Below, one piece after another: positions 46,001 through 57,600 of a stretch of DNA of 64,000 nt. Positions within the stretch are counted from its first letter, which is position 1; each line of letters begins with the position of its first letter. The stretch is from positions 1,426,001 through 1,490,000 of the forward strand of contig NC_057793.1 in the NCBI RefSeq assembly GCF_014905175.1, read 5' to 3'. Below the pieces are notes generated by a model that worked only from the letters and a program-made list of their open reading frames with translations, was not told where the DNA came from and ran no database searches. Source of the stretch: Aphidius gifuensis. Its lineage: Eukaryota; Arthropoda; Insecta; Hymenoptera; Braconidae. The position numbers and the translations under genes are program-made.

Positions 46001-48625
46001 TTAGTTGTACTGCAATTCCAGAACTTGCATCAAAAATTGTCGAATGTGGATGGAAGTTTACCAATAGGGTCAATGTTACTGAACGAAATATTCCAAAGGT
46101 CTCCCCTACCACTGATACTAGCTGTAAGCTCAGATTTACAGGTAATAATAATTTAGTTTTTCTAAATAAATATGTAAAAATTGATGCATTAATTTATAAA
46201 TAATTTATTTTTCAGAACCGAAGAAATCTTACGTGGGCATATGGACCTGTTATGCTACATTTGAAAATTATTTCGGTGATAAATATAATGATACCGCATT
46301 TATTACTTTTTCATCATCAATAACACCAAACTCTTCATTAACAGAAAAACCATCAGCATTAACAGAAGGTATTTGCTTATTTTTTATATTTTAACAAATT
46401 ATGTCATGGAAAGTTTTTTGTATTTTATTTGTAAAATATTTTTGTTTGTATACATTTTAATATATATTTTATATGAACTTGTAGTTGGAGATTTTTATAT
46501 GAACGTGACTGATGATGCCTCAGGTAATTTATCGATTGAATGTTCTCGAACAATTGAAGTGGCTAAAGACTTTTTATGCAGTTTTCAATTGAGTAATGGT
46601 ACTTTAATTACATATAAATCTGTCATTGGTAATAAAGAGGAAAACGTTACTGGACCAGTAAAGTGAGTACATATAAATATATATTTTCAATGGATATTTT
46701 GATCAAATTTAATTGTAAAAATATATTTTTAATTTTAGATATAAAATAATCTATCCTTCATCGGACGTCAGTAAAAAAGTTTGTAAGATTCAAGTTTATC
46801 CACCATTCAATGATTTGAGTTTAAGAAAAGCATGGAAGTGTTGGATTATAACTGTCAATCAAACATTTGGTACACTTGTTAAAAAGCAGTTGAAGGAAGT
46901 ACAACCAGCACCTACTAATTCATTATCAGCAACAAATTTAAAACCAGTTATAACAGCAAATCCAGTACATGTTAAACATGGTGATGATTTCATGGTAAAT
47001 ATAAATAATTATCCATAAAAAATAATTATTCTTTATAATTCAAACAATGATTAATATTGAATAAATTAAAAAACGATTTCAGGTTGGATGCCAAGTTATG
47101 GAGCCAATTGTTAGTTGTTCTTTTCAGAGTCCGAATCGCAAAATTTTTACTGTTCCAAATGAGTCAAGGAGAATTATTACATATGGCGAGTATAAATCTA
47201 ATAAAGGAAAAAACAAGATATCAATGAATCCAATACGAACACTGGTATATAACAGTAGTTTTTCAATGGGCGATTGCTTTGCTATTGTATCAAAAGCTGA
47301 TCAAATTCTGCATGCTGGACAGTGGGCTTGTAAACTTCAACTAAAAAATACTAAAAAAATAGTTTCTGAAGTTTTTACAGTAGCTGTTAATGGTTTGTTT
47401 ATTAAAAAATATTTCTAACATATTAAATTATTAAAATATAAAATATATATATTATTCTTGAATTTTAAATTATAGATTCATATCTTGTGGCAAGTTTCAC
47501 CGAAAACAAGTTGCCAAAAACGATTAGTTGTACTGCAATTCCAGGACTTTCATCAAAAATTGTCGAATGCGAATGGAAGTTTTCTAATGGTATCCGTATT
47601 TCTGAAAATAATTATCCAAATATCACACATTCTAAAAATGATACTAGCTGTAATCTCACATTTAAAGGTAATAATAATAATTTAGTTTTTTTAAATGAAT
47701 ATATAAAAATTAATTTATTAATTTAAGTAATTTGCAAGCATTAATTTTTATAATTTATTTTTAAGACCCGAAGGAATTTTACGCGGGCAAGTGGACCTGT
47801 AATGCTAAATTTAGAAATGATTTTGGTGATGAATATAATGACACTGCATCTATTATTTATTCATTATTAATAACACCAAATAACTCAAAGGAACCACAAC
47901 TGGAAAATGATAATGAAAATGAAACTGAAAATGAAAATGAAACTATAAATGAAAATGAAACTACAAATGAAAATGAAAATGAAACTGAAAATGAAAATGA
48001 AAATGAAACTGAAAATAAAAATGAAAATGAAAATGAAGAGGAAGAGGACGAGGACGAGGAAGAGAAAAATAGAAAAGAAGAAAAAAATAAAAAGGAAAAG
48101 GAAGAGAAAAAGAGAAAAGAAGAGAACGATAAACAGGTAAAGGAAGAGAAAAAAAGAAAAGAAGAGAAAGATAAACAGGAAGAGGAAGAGCAAAAGAGAA
48201 AAGAAGAGAAAGATAAACAGGAAGAGGAAGAGCAAAAGAGAAAAGAAGAGAAAGATAAACAAGAAAAGAAAGAGAGAAAGAGAATAGAAGAAAAAGATAA
48301 ACAAGAAAAGAGAGAGAAAAAGAGAATGGAAGAAAAAGATAAACAAGAAAAAAAAGAGAAAAAGAGAATAGAAGAAAAAAAGGAAAGGGAAGAGAAAAAG
48401 AGAAAAGACGAAAAAGATAAACAGGAAAAGGAAGAGACAAAGAGAAAGGAAGAGAAAGATAAACAGGAAATGGAAGAGAAAGAGAGAAATGAAGAGATAA
48501 ATCGAAAAACAAATCAAAACAAAAAATCAAAATCAGCATCAACAATATCATCATCACCAACTTGGATTATTACAAGTCTATTATCAATTTTTAGTGTATT
48601 ACACTACGCATATACTTCTCGTTAA
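43061..48625 (+). CDS. Large secreted, probably GPI-anchored protein with three modules of three Ig-like domains
   Basis: Sixteen exons join in frame to 1336 aa. They are 43061-43139, 43315-43492, 43640-43877, 43979-44282, 44359-44550, 44628-44783, 44899-45076, 45209-45449, 45551-45857, 45953-46141, 46216-46368, 46485-46662, 46739-46994, 47083-47392, 47476-47667 and 47766-48625. A signal peptide (MALKTAWLFFG...HVSCAEG) is followed by three modules (about 27-382, 383-738, 739-1090). Each module has five exons and three Ig-like folds with features such as LSIECSRTIEVAKDFLCSF, AWKCWIITVNQTFGT, VNCSFHSP with HAGQWTCK, and SCTAIP with EWKF and GNWTC. N-glycosylation sequons are dense. Residues 1090-1300 form a Glu/Lys-rich stalk. 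The last 25 residues (SSPTWIITSLLSIFSVLHYAYTSR) are a hydrophobic GPI-signal-like tail. No matching named family is known to me; adhesion or recognition is an inference. Confidence 0.8.
43315..44783 (+). repeat. Ig module 1 of the 1336-aa gene (five-exon unit)
   Basis: Unit of exons of 178, 238, 304, 192 and 156 nt. It starts and ends in phase 1, so the module can be duplicated or lost without shifting the frame. Module 2 is 44899-46368 (178, 241, 307, 189, 153 nt). Module 3 starts at 46485 (178, 256, 310, 192 nt) and its fifth part is fused to the stalk exon. Confidence 0.85.
47880..48520 (+). repeat. Low-complexity Glu/Lys/Asn stalk of the 1336-aa protein
   Basis: Starts with NENET repeats (GAAAATGAAA units), then a run of KEEKDKQE-like units (AGAAGAGAAAGATAAACAGG repeated with variations), coding in frame up to about 48516. 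The opposite strand shows long hydrophobic shadow frames that are not genes. Confidence 0.8.
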
Positions 48626-49408
48626 AAATAAAATATTTGTTATACAATTATTTCACATAACAAAAAATATTAATATTTGTTTAGTTGAATGCATATTAAA
48701 CTTGTCAAACAATAAAATTCATTTAAAACTGTAAAACAATTAACTTAAATTAAATCTGTAAAACAATAAAATTAAAATTCAAATCTTATTAAAAATTTAA
48801 TTGATGATATCTTATTAAAAATTTCATGATAATATATAATTGTAATTAAATAATAGTACATGGATTTTTCAAGTAAAATCAACATGTTGATTCCCCTATG
48901 AATTTGCCTCCTTTCCATTTATTCATAAATTTAATTTCAACTTGCCAACAATTGGTAAATTACCATTTAAAATTCAAAAAACAGAATTAATAAATTTTAA
49001 AAAAATCATCAATCAATCTGTTTTGTAAATAAACCTACCATGAAATATTTAAATATTGAAATTGAAATTCAAAATTTAATAAAATAAATAAATTTATACC
49101 CTTGAGTTTTTATCAATCAATTATATATTATTTTTCAAAGCAGAAAAGTTATTTTCAATCGTAATCAGCATTGAGTATTCATTAGAGATGGAATAATAAT
49201 GTTTTCATTATTAAACTCTCATGTACATTGAACTCACACACAAGAATAAATTCGAAAATTAATATTTCATTTTTTATTTATTGACAATGAATTCATTAAA
49301 TGAACTGAGTAGGTGATGAACCTTTCTGTTGACGGTATTTTTATTTATTTATTTTTATTGTTCCAAAAAAACACTTGTTAGTGAAGAGCATTTATAAATA
49401 GAGAAAAG

Positions 49409-49444
<36 letters not shown>

Positions 49445-50921
49445 AATTTTTGTGATAATACTTTGTGAATAAATTTATTTTTTACTTTTATATTTAAATG
49501 ATAACACTAAATTTCCGTTTAGATATTATTTTTATTAACTTTTGTATAAATATTTTCACTCCTCAAATATGTACGAGAAAAAAAAAAAAAATAAAATTGA
49601 GAAAATTAATAATACTTGGACAAAGACCACCATGCTTTACAAAAAAGGATCGAGAAAAATAAACATAATACAATAATGGTAATTCAAGGGTTGATGTATA
49701 AATTTTACTGAAAAAAAAATCAAACTCATTTTTGTTTTTTTTTGATGATAAGAGATAGGTATAAAATAAGCAAAATATTGCAAAAATCAAGGCTTTTGAT
49801 TGATTAATTATTTTCTCAATGAAAAATTCAATTTTTCAGATTTTTACGGTGCCATTTATGTGCTCAGTTGAAATAAATTTAGACTTGCTTTGTCTGGGTT
49901 AATTAATTGTCAATTTTTCGTTCAATAAATAAAAGGAAGTATTTTATAATAATAATAATTTGTCTTGAAATAATATGAATATTTATTTTATCATTATAAT
50001 TATTCATTGTCGATGTAATTTTTGAAACGGTAACGCTATTGGCAACGTATACGGCGAAATTTACGGGAACATTTATACAGATTGTGAGTGAAACAATACA
50101 CAGATGTCCCCGTATGTCCCGCACATTTTTCTGTAATGATGCCATTAACGATTTTATTTTTAAATGCATTTGATTCATATGAATACAAGCACAATTGAAG
50201 AAATTATAGATTTTTTTGAACGATCCACTCATTGGCCAGTTTTGATAAACACCTGATCTTTTTCCTGGAAAAATTATTATGAAACCTTGTTTTTACATAT
50301 AAAAAAATATCCACGTGTACATTGTGAAGAAGATTAAATTTTAACGTAATGATTTTTTATTTATTTTTAATATATAATAGTCATTCGACCGATGTTTTTT
50401 TGTTTTAACTAATCACCAAAGCCTACTGATAATGGATTTCTTGAAAACATCGACAAAAATATGTAGATAAAAATAAAAAATAAAATTTCGATATTTAATA
50501 TATTTGTCATTAAATTGACATTGACTCGTGTCAACTAATGACCAAACTAGCTGATGACGAATATTTTAAAAAATCGACACAAAAACAGTTACATAAAAAA
50601 AATATTAAAAATAAATAAATTTAAAATTGATTCATTTTGTATCAATTCAAATAATTAGAAATTTATGATTTTTCCTTCCTTTTATAAATTAATGAAAATT
50701 ATTTTACAACAAATTTTGGTGAATTATTTTTTTTTTTTTCGATTACATTGTAGAGAAAGTTTTGATTGTTGAAATATTAATTTTTTATTTAATTTATTTT
50801 TAAAATCTATCTATTCTGGCTGTTGTTTGTTCAGCTCAACTAATCACCAAAGTTACTGATAATGAATTTGTTAATAGCATCAATAAAAATAGGTATAGGT
50901 AAAAAACAAAAAAACAAGTGA
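48626..50921. other. Intergenic region between the two Ig-module genes
   Basis: 3' flank of the first gene (to about 49190), then the upstream flank of the second copy. It includes a GA microsatellite (49410-49442) and, at about 49727-50283, an insertion absent from copy 1 that holds a foldback element (50034-50150). No gene is supported. Confidence 0.55.
50034..50150. mobile_element. MITE-like foldback element, family 3 (copy 2)
   Basis: Starts CGCTATTGGCAACGTATACG then GCGAAATTTACGGG, and ends GTCCCCGTATGTCC to ATGATGCCATTAACG. Same family as 26060-26226, but about 50 bp shorter and more diverged at the right end. Confidence 0.55.
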
Positions 50922-51079
50922 CTCACAATGCCACATCATTAGTATATTATCAATTAAATAATTACAGATATTTCTAAAATGATGACATGTTTCAACATAT
51001 TGTGAAAGAGCTGACTATATAAAGGGGTACAAACTTTTAACAAGTCGACACTGTGTTGGATTGTCCAAAGGAACACACC
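50922..51079 (+). promoter_or_regulatory. TATA promoter of the conserved signal-exon cassette (copy 3)
   Basis: CTCACAATGCCACATCATTA at 50922, AACATATTGTGAAAGAGCTG, TATATAAAGGGG at 51016 (64 bp before the ATG) and GTACAA. Nearly identical to copy 2 except for a short deletion in the middle. Confidence 0.8.
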
Positions 51080-54000
51080 ATGGCACTTAAAACTGCCTGG
51101 TTATTCTTCGGATCCATCGTCATTGCGCTTCAATTTTTCCACGTATCTTGTGCTGAAGGTAATTTTCTATTTTTAATATTTAAAAAAAATTTATTGTACA
51201 ATTTGAAATAATTATTTTATAGATTATTGTTGTGTTATTAATTCGATAAATAAAATAAATAAATATTTATTGTCTTTTATTTGTTATATATATTTCAATG
51301 TCTTTTTTATGAATTTATAGTTGGAGATTTTTATATGAACGTGACTGATGATACTTCAGGTAATTTATCCATTGAATGTTCTCGAACAATTGAAGTGGCC
51401 AAAGACTTTTTATGCAGTTTTCAATTGAGTAATGGTACGTTGATCAGATATAAATCTGTAATTGGTCATGAAGAGCAAAATGTTACTGGACCAGTAAAGT
51501 GAGTACATATAAATTTGTATTATTCATAAATATTTTGATTCAATTAAAAATATATTATATAAATTCTTTATTAATTAATTGACAAACTAATTGATCAAAT
51601 TGAATTGTAAAAATATATTTTTAATTTTAGATATGGAATAATCCATCCTTCATCGGACGTCAGTAAAAAAGTTTGCAAGATTAAAGTTTATCCACCATTT
51701 AATGATTTGAGATGGAGAAAGGCATGGAAATGTTGGATTATAACTGTTAATCAAACATTTGGTACAATTGTTGAAAAGCAGTTGAAGGAAGTACAATCAG
51801 CACCATCCAATTTACCACAAGTTAACATAACATCAAATGCAGTACATGTTAAACGTGGTGATGATTTCATGGTAAATATATATTATTTTATAAAATAATT
51901 TTTTTTTCATAATTTAAATATCGATTAATATTATATTATAAATCATTTTTAGATTGGATGCCAAGTTATGGAGCCAATAGTTAATTGTACTTTTCACAGT
52001 CCAAATGGCAAGAATTTTACTGTTTTAAATGGGACAAGGAGAATTATTACATCTGAAGAATATAAATCTAATGATGGAAACTACATGAAATTAAAGAATT
52101 CTACCACTCATCCAATACGAACACTGTTATATAACAGTGATTTTTCAATGGGCGATTGCTTTGCTATTGTATCCAGAGCTGAACCAATTCATGCTGGACA
52201 GTGGACTTGTAAAATTCAACTAAATAATACTAAAACAGAAGTTTCTCAAAATTTTACAGTACCTGTTAATGGTTTGTTTATTACAATATATTTTTAACAT
52301 ATTAAATTATTAAAATTTATATATTATTTTTTAATTTTAAATTACAGTTTCATATCTCGTGGCAAGTTCTACTGAAGACAAGTCACCAAAAACTATTAGT
52401 TGTACTCTAATTCCAGAACTTTTATCAAAAATTGTCGAATGTGGATGGACGTTTTCCGATAATGTCAGTGTTTCTGAAAATAATTTTCCAAACATCACAC
52501 GTTCTAAGAATGATACAAGCTGTAATCTCACATTTAAAGGTAATAATTTATTACTAATAATAATAATTTATTTATTAAAAATTAATATGTAAAAATTCAA
52601 GCATTAATTTATACATAATTTATTTTTAAGACTCGAAGAAATCTTACGAGGGCAATTGGACCTGTAATGCTAAATTTAAAAATGATTTTGGTGATGAATA
52701 TAATGACACTGCATCTATTATTTATTCATCATCAACACCACCAAACTTTTCATCAACAGAAAAATCATCAACATCTACAGAAGGTATATGCTTATTTTTT
52801 ATATTTAAAAAAATTATGTCATGGAAGGTTTTCTTTATTTTATTTGTAAAGTAAAAGAGTTTATTTATAAAGTAAAGTATTTTATATTTTGTATACATTT
52901 TGATATGATTTTTTATGAATGTTTAGTTGGAGACTTTCATATGAACGTGACTGATGATGCCTCAGGTAATTTATCCATTGAATGTTCTCGAACAATTGAA
53001 GTGGCCAAAGACTTTTTATGTAGATTCCAATTGAGTAATGGTACTTTCATCAGATATAAATCTGCAATTGGTAATAAAGAGCAAAATATTACTGGACCAG
53101 TAAAGTAAGTACATATGAATTTATTTTTGGTCAAATAATTGACCAAGCAATTGATCAAATTGAATTGTAAAAATTTATTTTTAATTTTAGATATAGAATA
53201 ATCCATCCTTCATCGGACATTAGTAAAAAAGTTTGCAAGATTAAAGTTTATCCACCATTTAATGATTTGAGATGGAGAAAGGCATGGAAGTGTTGGATTA
53301 TAACTGTTAATCAAACATTTGGTACAATTGTTGAAAAGCAGTTGAAGGAAGTACAACCAGCACCATCCAATTTACCACAAGTTAACATAACATCAAATGC
53401 AGTACATGTTAAACGTGGTGATAATTTCCTGGTAAATACATATTATTTTTTATATAATTTAAATATTGATTAATTTTTAATAAATTAAAATCTGATTTTA
53501 GATTGGATGTCAAGTTATGGAGCCAATAGTTAATTGTTCTTTTCACAGTCCACATGGAAATAATTTTACTGTTTTAAATGATACAAGAAGAATTATTACA
53601 CATGACGAATATAAATCTAATAAAGGAAAAAATGTGATATCAATGAATCCAATACGAACACTGGTATATAACAGTAGTTTTTCAATGGGTGATTGCTTCG
53701 CTATTGTATCAAAAGCTGATCAAAATCTGCATGCTGGACAGTGGACTTGTAAAGTTCAACTGAATAAATCTAAAACAGAAGTTTCTAAAAATTTTACAGT
53801 AGCTGTTAAAGGTTTGTTTTTTACAATATATTCTTAACATATTAAATTATTTAAATTTATATTTTATTTTTTAATTCTAAATTACAGACTCATATCTCGT
53901 GGCAAGATCTACCGAAGACAAGTCAACGAAAACGATTAGTTGTACTGCAATTCCAGTCCTTTCATCAAAAATTGTCGAATGCGAATGGAAGTCTCCCAAT

Positions 54001-54673
54001 AATATCAGTGTTTCTGAAAACAATTTTCCAAATATCACACGCTCAAAAAATGATACAAGTTGTAATCTTACATTTAAAGGTAATAATAATAAGTTATTTT
54101 TTAAAAATTATAACGTAAAAATTTAAGCATTAATTTATAATTTATTTTCAAGACTCGAAGAAATCTTATGGGGGCAAGTGGACCTGTAATGCTAAATTGA
54201 AAAATGATTTTGGTGATGAATATAATGATACTGCATCTATTACTTATTCATTATCAACAACACAAAACTCTGCAACAATAAGAAAACCTCAACTGGAAAA
54301 TGAAGATGAAGATGAAGATGAAAATGAAGAGAAAAAGAAAAAAAAAAAAGAAGAGAAAGATAAAAAAGAAAAGGAAGAAAAAAAGAAAAAAGAAGAGAAA
54401 GAAAAAAAAGAAAAGGAAGAAGAAAAAGAAAAAAAAGAAAAAGAAGAAAAAAAGAAAAATAAAGAGAAAGAAAAAAAAGAAAAGGAAGAGAAAGAGAAGA
54501 GGGAAAAGAAAGAGAAAAAGGAAAAGGATGAGAAAAATAAAAATAAAAATGGAAACACAAATCAAAACAAAAAATCAAAATCGGCATCAACATTAACATC
54601 ATCACCAACTTGGATTTTTACAATTCTATTATCAATTTTTAGTGTATTACATTACGCATATACTTCTCGTTAA
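51080..54673 (+). CDS. Large secreted, probably GPI-anchored protein with two modules of three Ig-like domains
   Basis: Eleven exons (51080-51158, 51321-51498, 51631-51871, 51953-52271, 52348-52539, 52631-52783, 52927-53104, 53191-53431, 53502-53811, 53888-54079, 54153-54673) give 867 aa. The layout copies that of the gene at 43061: signal peptide (MALKTAWLFFGSIVIALQFFHVSCAEG), modules at about 27-387 and 388-733, a Glu/Lys-rich stalk (about 735-828) and a GPI-signal-like tail (SSPTWIFTILLSIFSVLHYAYTSR). It has one module fewer and a shorter, less regular stalk. The Ig-like cores keep their Cys and Trp (GQWTCK, GNWTCN, CEW). All eleven exons are intact, with no stop or frameshift, so both paralogues are likely functional. 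Confidence 0.8.
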
Positions 54674-57600
54674 AAATAAAATATTTGTTATACAATCATT
54701 TTACATAAGAAAAAAATATATTAATATTTGTCTATAAATAAATGCGTATTAAATATGTCAAACAATAAAATTCAATTAAAACTGTAAAAAAAAAAACTTA
54801 AATTAAATCTGTAAAACTACTTATAAAATTATAATTCAAATCTTATTAAAAATTTTTTTAAAGATATGTAATCAAAAATTTCATGATAATATTTAATTGC
54901 AATTAAATAATAGTACATGGATTTTTCAAATAAAAATCAACATGTTGATTCTCCTTTGAATTTGCCTCCTTTCCATTTATCCATAAATTTAATTTCAACT
55001 TGCCAACAATTGGTAAATTACCATTCAAAATTCAAAAATCAAAATTAATAAATTTAAAAAAAATTATCAATTAATTTGTTTTGTAAATAAATCTACCTTG
55101 TAATATTTAAATACCAAAATTTATAACTCAAAATTCAATAAAATAAATAAATTTATACTCTTAATTTTTTATCAATCCTTTATATATTATTTTTTAAAGC
55201 AGAAAAATTATTTTAAATCGTAATTAGCACTGAGTATTCATCAGAGATGCAATAATAATATTGCATATAAATTCATAATAAATAAATTGTAATATTCAAA
55301 TAATACAAGGACAATATATTTCGTACGAGTATGTCGACTATTGTGATAATGGTGATAATATTGATGATGATACAACAATGAACATTGCGTGCGCACAATG
55401 GCAACAGGTAAAAAAATAATTCAAAAAATAATAACAGGTAAAAAAAAGAGAGAAAACAGTGGCATAAAAGTATATAGCAATGTTTAATATAAAAAAAAAA
55501 AACAAACAAAATATAAATATATAAAAAAAATGTAGGTATAGTTAGAGCTGACGTGAAAGGTGAGACAGCAGGTTGCAGGTGCTGTAAAGGGGGAGGTTGA
55601 CTTCACCAGGGTGGGAGTCAATGTAAAACCTGACCTGCAGGTAATATACACAAATGTACTCAACGCTCACCAAGATCGACAGTCTCATTCTAAAACTCGA
55701 TACATTCAGGTGATATTATAATATTAAATTTAAAAAAAAAAAACAAAACTTCATCGTTTTATTATATATTTCGAAATCATGAAGTAAGTTTATTAATTCA
55801 TCTATTAATTATTATTATTTTTCATTATATTAAATTTAAATCTTGTAAAATAATTTTAAAGAAATTTTCATTTTTTTTTCCATATGCAATTATTTTTCTA
55901 CAATGCAAGTAGAAATAACGAAAAAAAAAAAAAAAGTAAAAGCTTTTTTTTAATATTAAATTACAATATATTCATATTGAAATTAATAAAAATAATTTAA
56001 TTTAATTTATAAAACAATTATTAATAAATTTAAATTTATTTTTTTTTTTTTTTAATTTCGAAATGAACGTTTTTTTTTCTTTTTTTTCGTTTCGAAATGT
56101 TTTTGCAGTTTCGAGTAGTTTTTTTTTCATTTTGCTGTTGTATGTAGGTAAATTATTTTTTTTTTTGTGATTAAAGTGTTTAATTGCTAACGTTGAAAGA
56201 TTTAAAAAAAATTAACTAACAATAAAGTTAATTTAATATTTTTTTATGGTAAAAGTTTGATGGTATTGTTCGAATGCTTTCAGTTTTTTTTATTCATTTT
56301 TATATTTTGCTATATAAAGGAGGTCATTCCTCCTCCAATTGGTGGATGGAAACAAATTATTGTATATACTGTATAAAAACCTATACAATTTTATAGATAG
56401 TGTATTTGTATTGTGTATATGTGTAAATTGTTTTTCCTGTAGCAACCATGTTTCGATTCGATAGACCGGGAACCAGTCAAACAACATTCCTTTTTTATAT
56501 ACTTTTGAATAAACATGGTCCATCAATAAAATCACCAAGCCAATATTTTGATAGAAAAATATTTAAACATTTAAATTGTCAAGCTAAATTGTATAAAATT
56601 TATTAAAAAACATAAACAAAACAAATACAATTCAGCATTAAAAATCATTCGAAATTCAATTATGGAATTTTTGTTTGTTTCGATTTGAATTATCTAATTA
56701 TCAAATTGAATTATAAAAAAAAATTTGTAATTTTGTTTTTCGATTGTTTAGTAATTTATTGTTAATTTAAAATTACATTGTTTATTTTCAAACTATAAAT
56801 TTACATTAAAGTTTCAAAAATCATTTCGATATTCGAAATCGAATCGAAATTTGAGTTCGAAAATTACTATGGGCTTTTTTTTGTATTACTAATATGGAAA
56901 ATAATTTTTTTATCAATTTATAAAATAACATAGGTATCTACGCAGTTTAAATGAATAGTTGTTATTTTTTTTTTTTATTTTAAATTATCATATACGTGAT
57001 ACGTGAGCTGGCTAATATATCGTATATTAAAAAATAAAAAAAAAAAAAAAGAAAAGTTTATTTGAAAAAAAACACACGTTTTTCTTATCACATTGATATA
57101 AATTTTTGCCATTTTAAAAATGATGTAATTACTATTTATGTAAGCATTTATTTTTTTTTTATTGTTTTTCTAGAAATATAAAATTGTCATTATTTATAGT
57201 TAATATGTCAATGTTAAAATGATTGTTAATATTATTCAAATATCATTTAAAAGATTTAATCAAATATTTAAAAAAAATTTCTTGTATTTTAAAACAGGAA
57301 AAATAAATAAATAATACACTCGCATATTTACGGTCTGTTAATTTATTATTTTTTCCTCGTCAAATAAAGGAAGACGTAAATTAAAAAATTGCATCCAACA
57401 GAAAATAAAAATTTAAAATAAAAACAAGGTAGAAAATTTTAAAAAAATTTTCACGATGAAAAAAAATATTATAAGGTTTATAAAATATATTAAAATCATT
57501 ATAAAAAAAAAAAAAATAAACATCAAAGTAAATAAAAATGAATACTATTGAAAATAATGATCAATAAATTTTGAATTAAAAATTCACGAGTTGCTACTTT

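Larger units (their letters stand above)
41290..49190 (+). repeat. Tandem duplication, copy 1 (about 7.9 kb; copy 2 at about 49195-55255)
   Basis: Both copies run from an upstream block (ACACACAAGAATAAAT, a GA microsatellite, then CCACGTGTACATTGTGAAGA) through promoter, gene and a shared 3' flank (TTTGCCTCCTTTCCATTTAT and CCAACAATTGGTAAATTACC, ending near GCAGAAAA and GAGTATTCAT). They differ by one Ig module, by the length of the stalk and by inserted foldback elements. Confidence 0.8.

Noticed and set aside
47885..48560. Long minus-strand frames of Phe/Leu/Ser/Ile opposite the stalk of the 1336-aa protein (and likewise 54240-54608)
   Set aside because: They are mirror images of the purine-only Glu/Lys codons on the plus strand, lack splice context, and have no start or promoter. 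The plus-strand frame is continuous with the Ig modules.
55530..55710. Possible coding exon ahead of the Grindelwald-like gene
   Set aside because: Composition is less AT-rich and donor-like sites exist, but no frame continues into the gene. A 5' untranslated exon or promoter is the more cautious reading.
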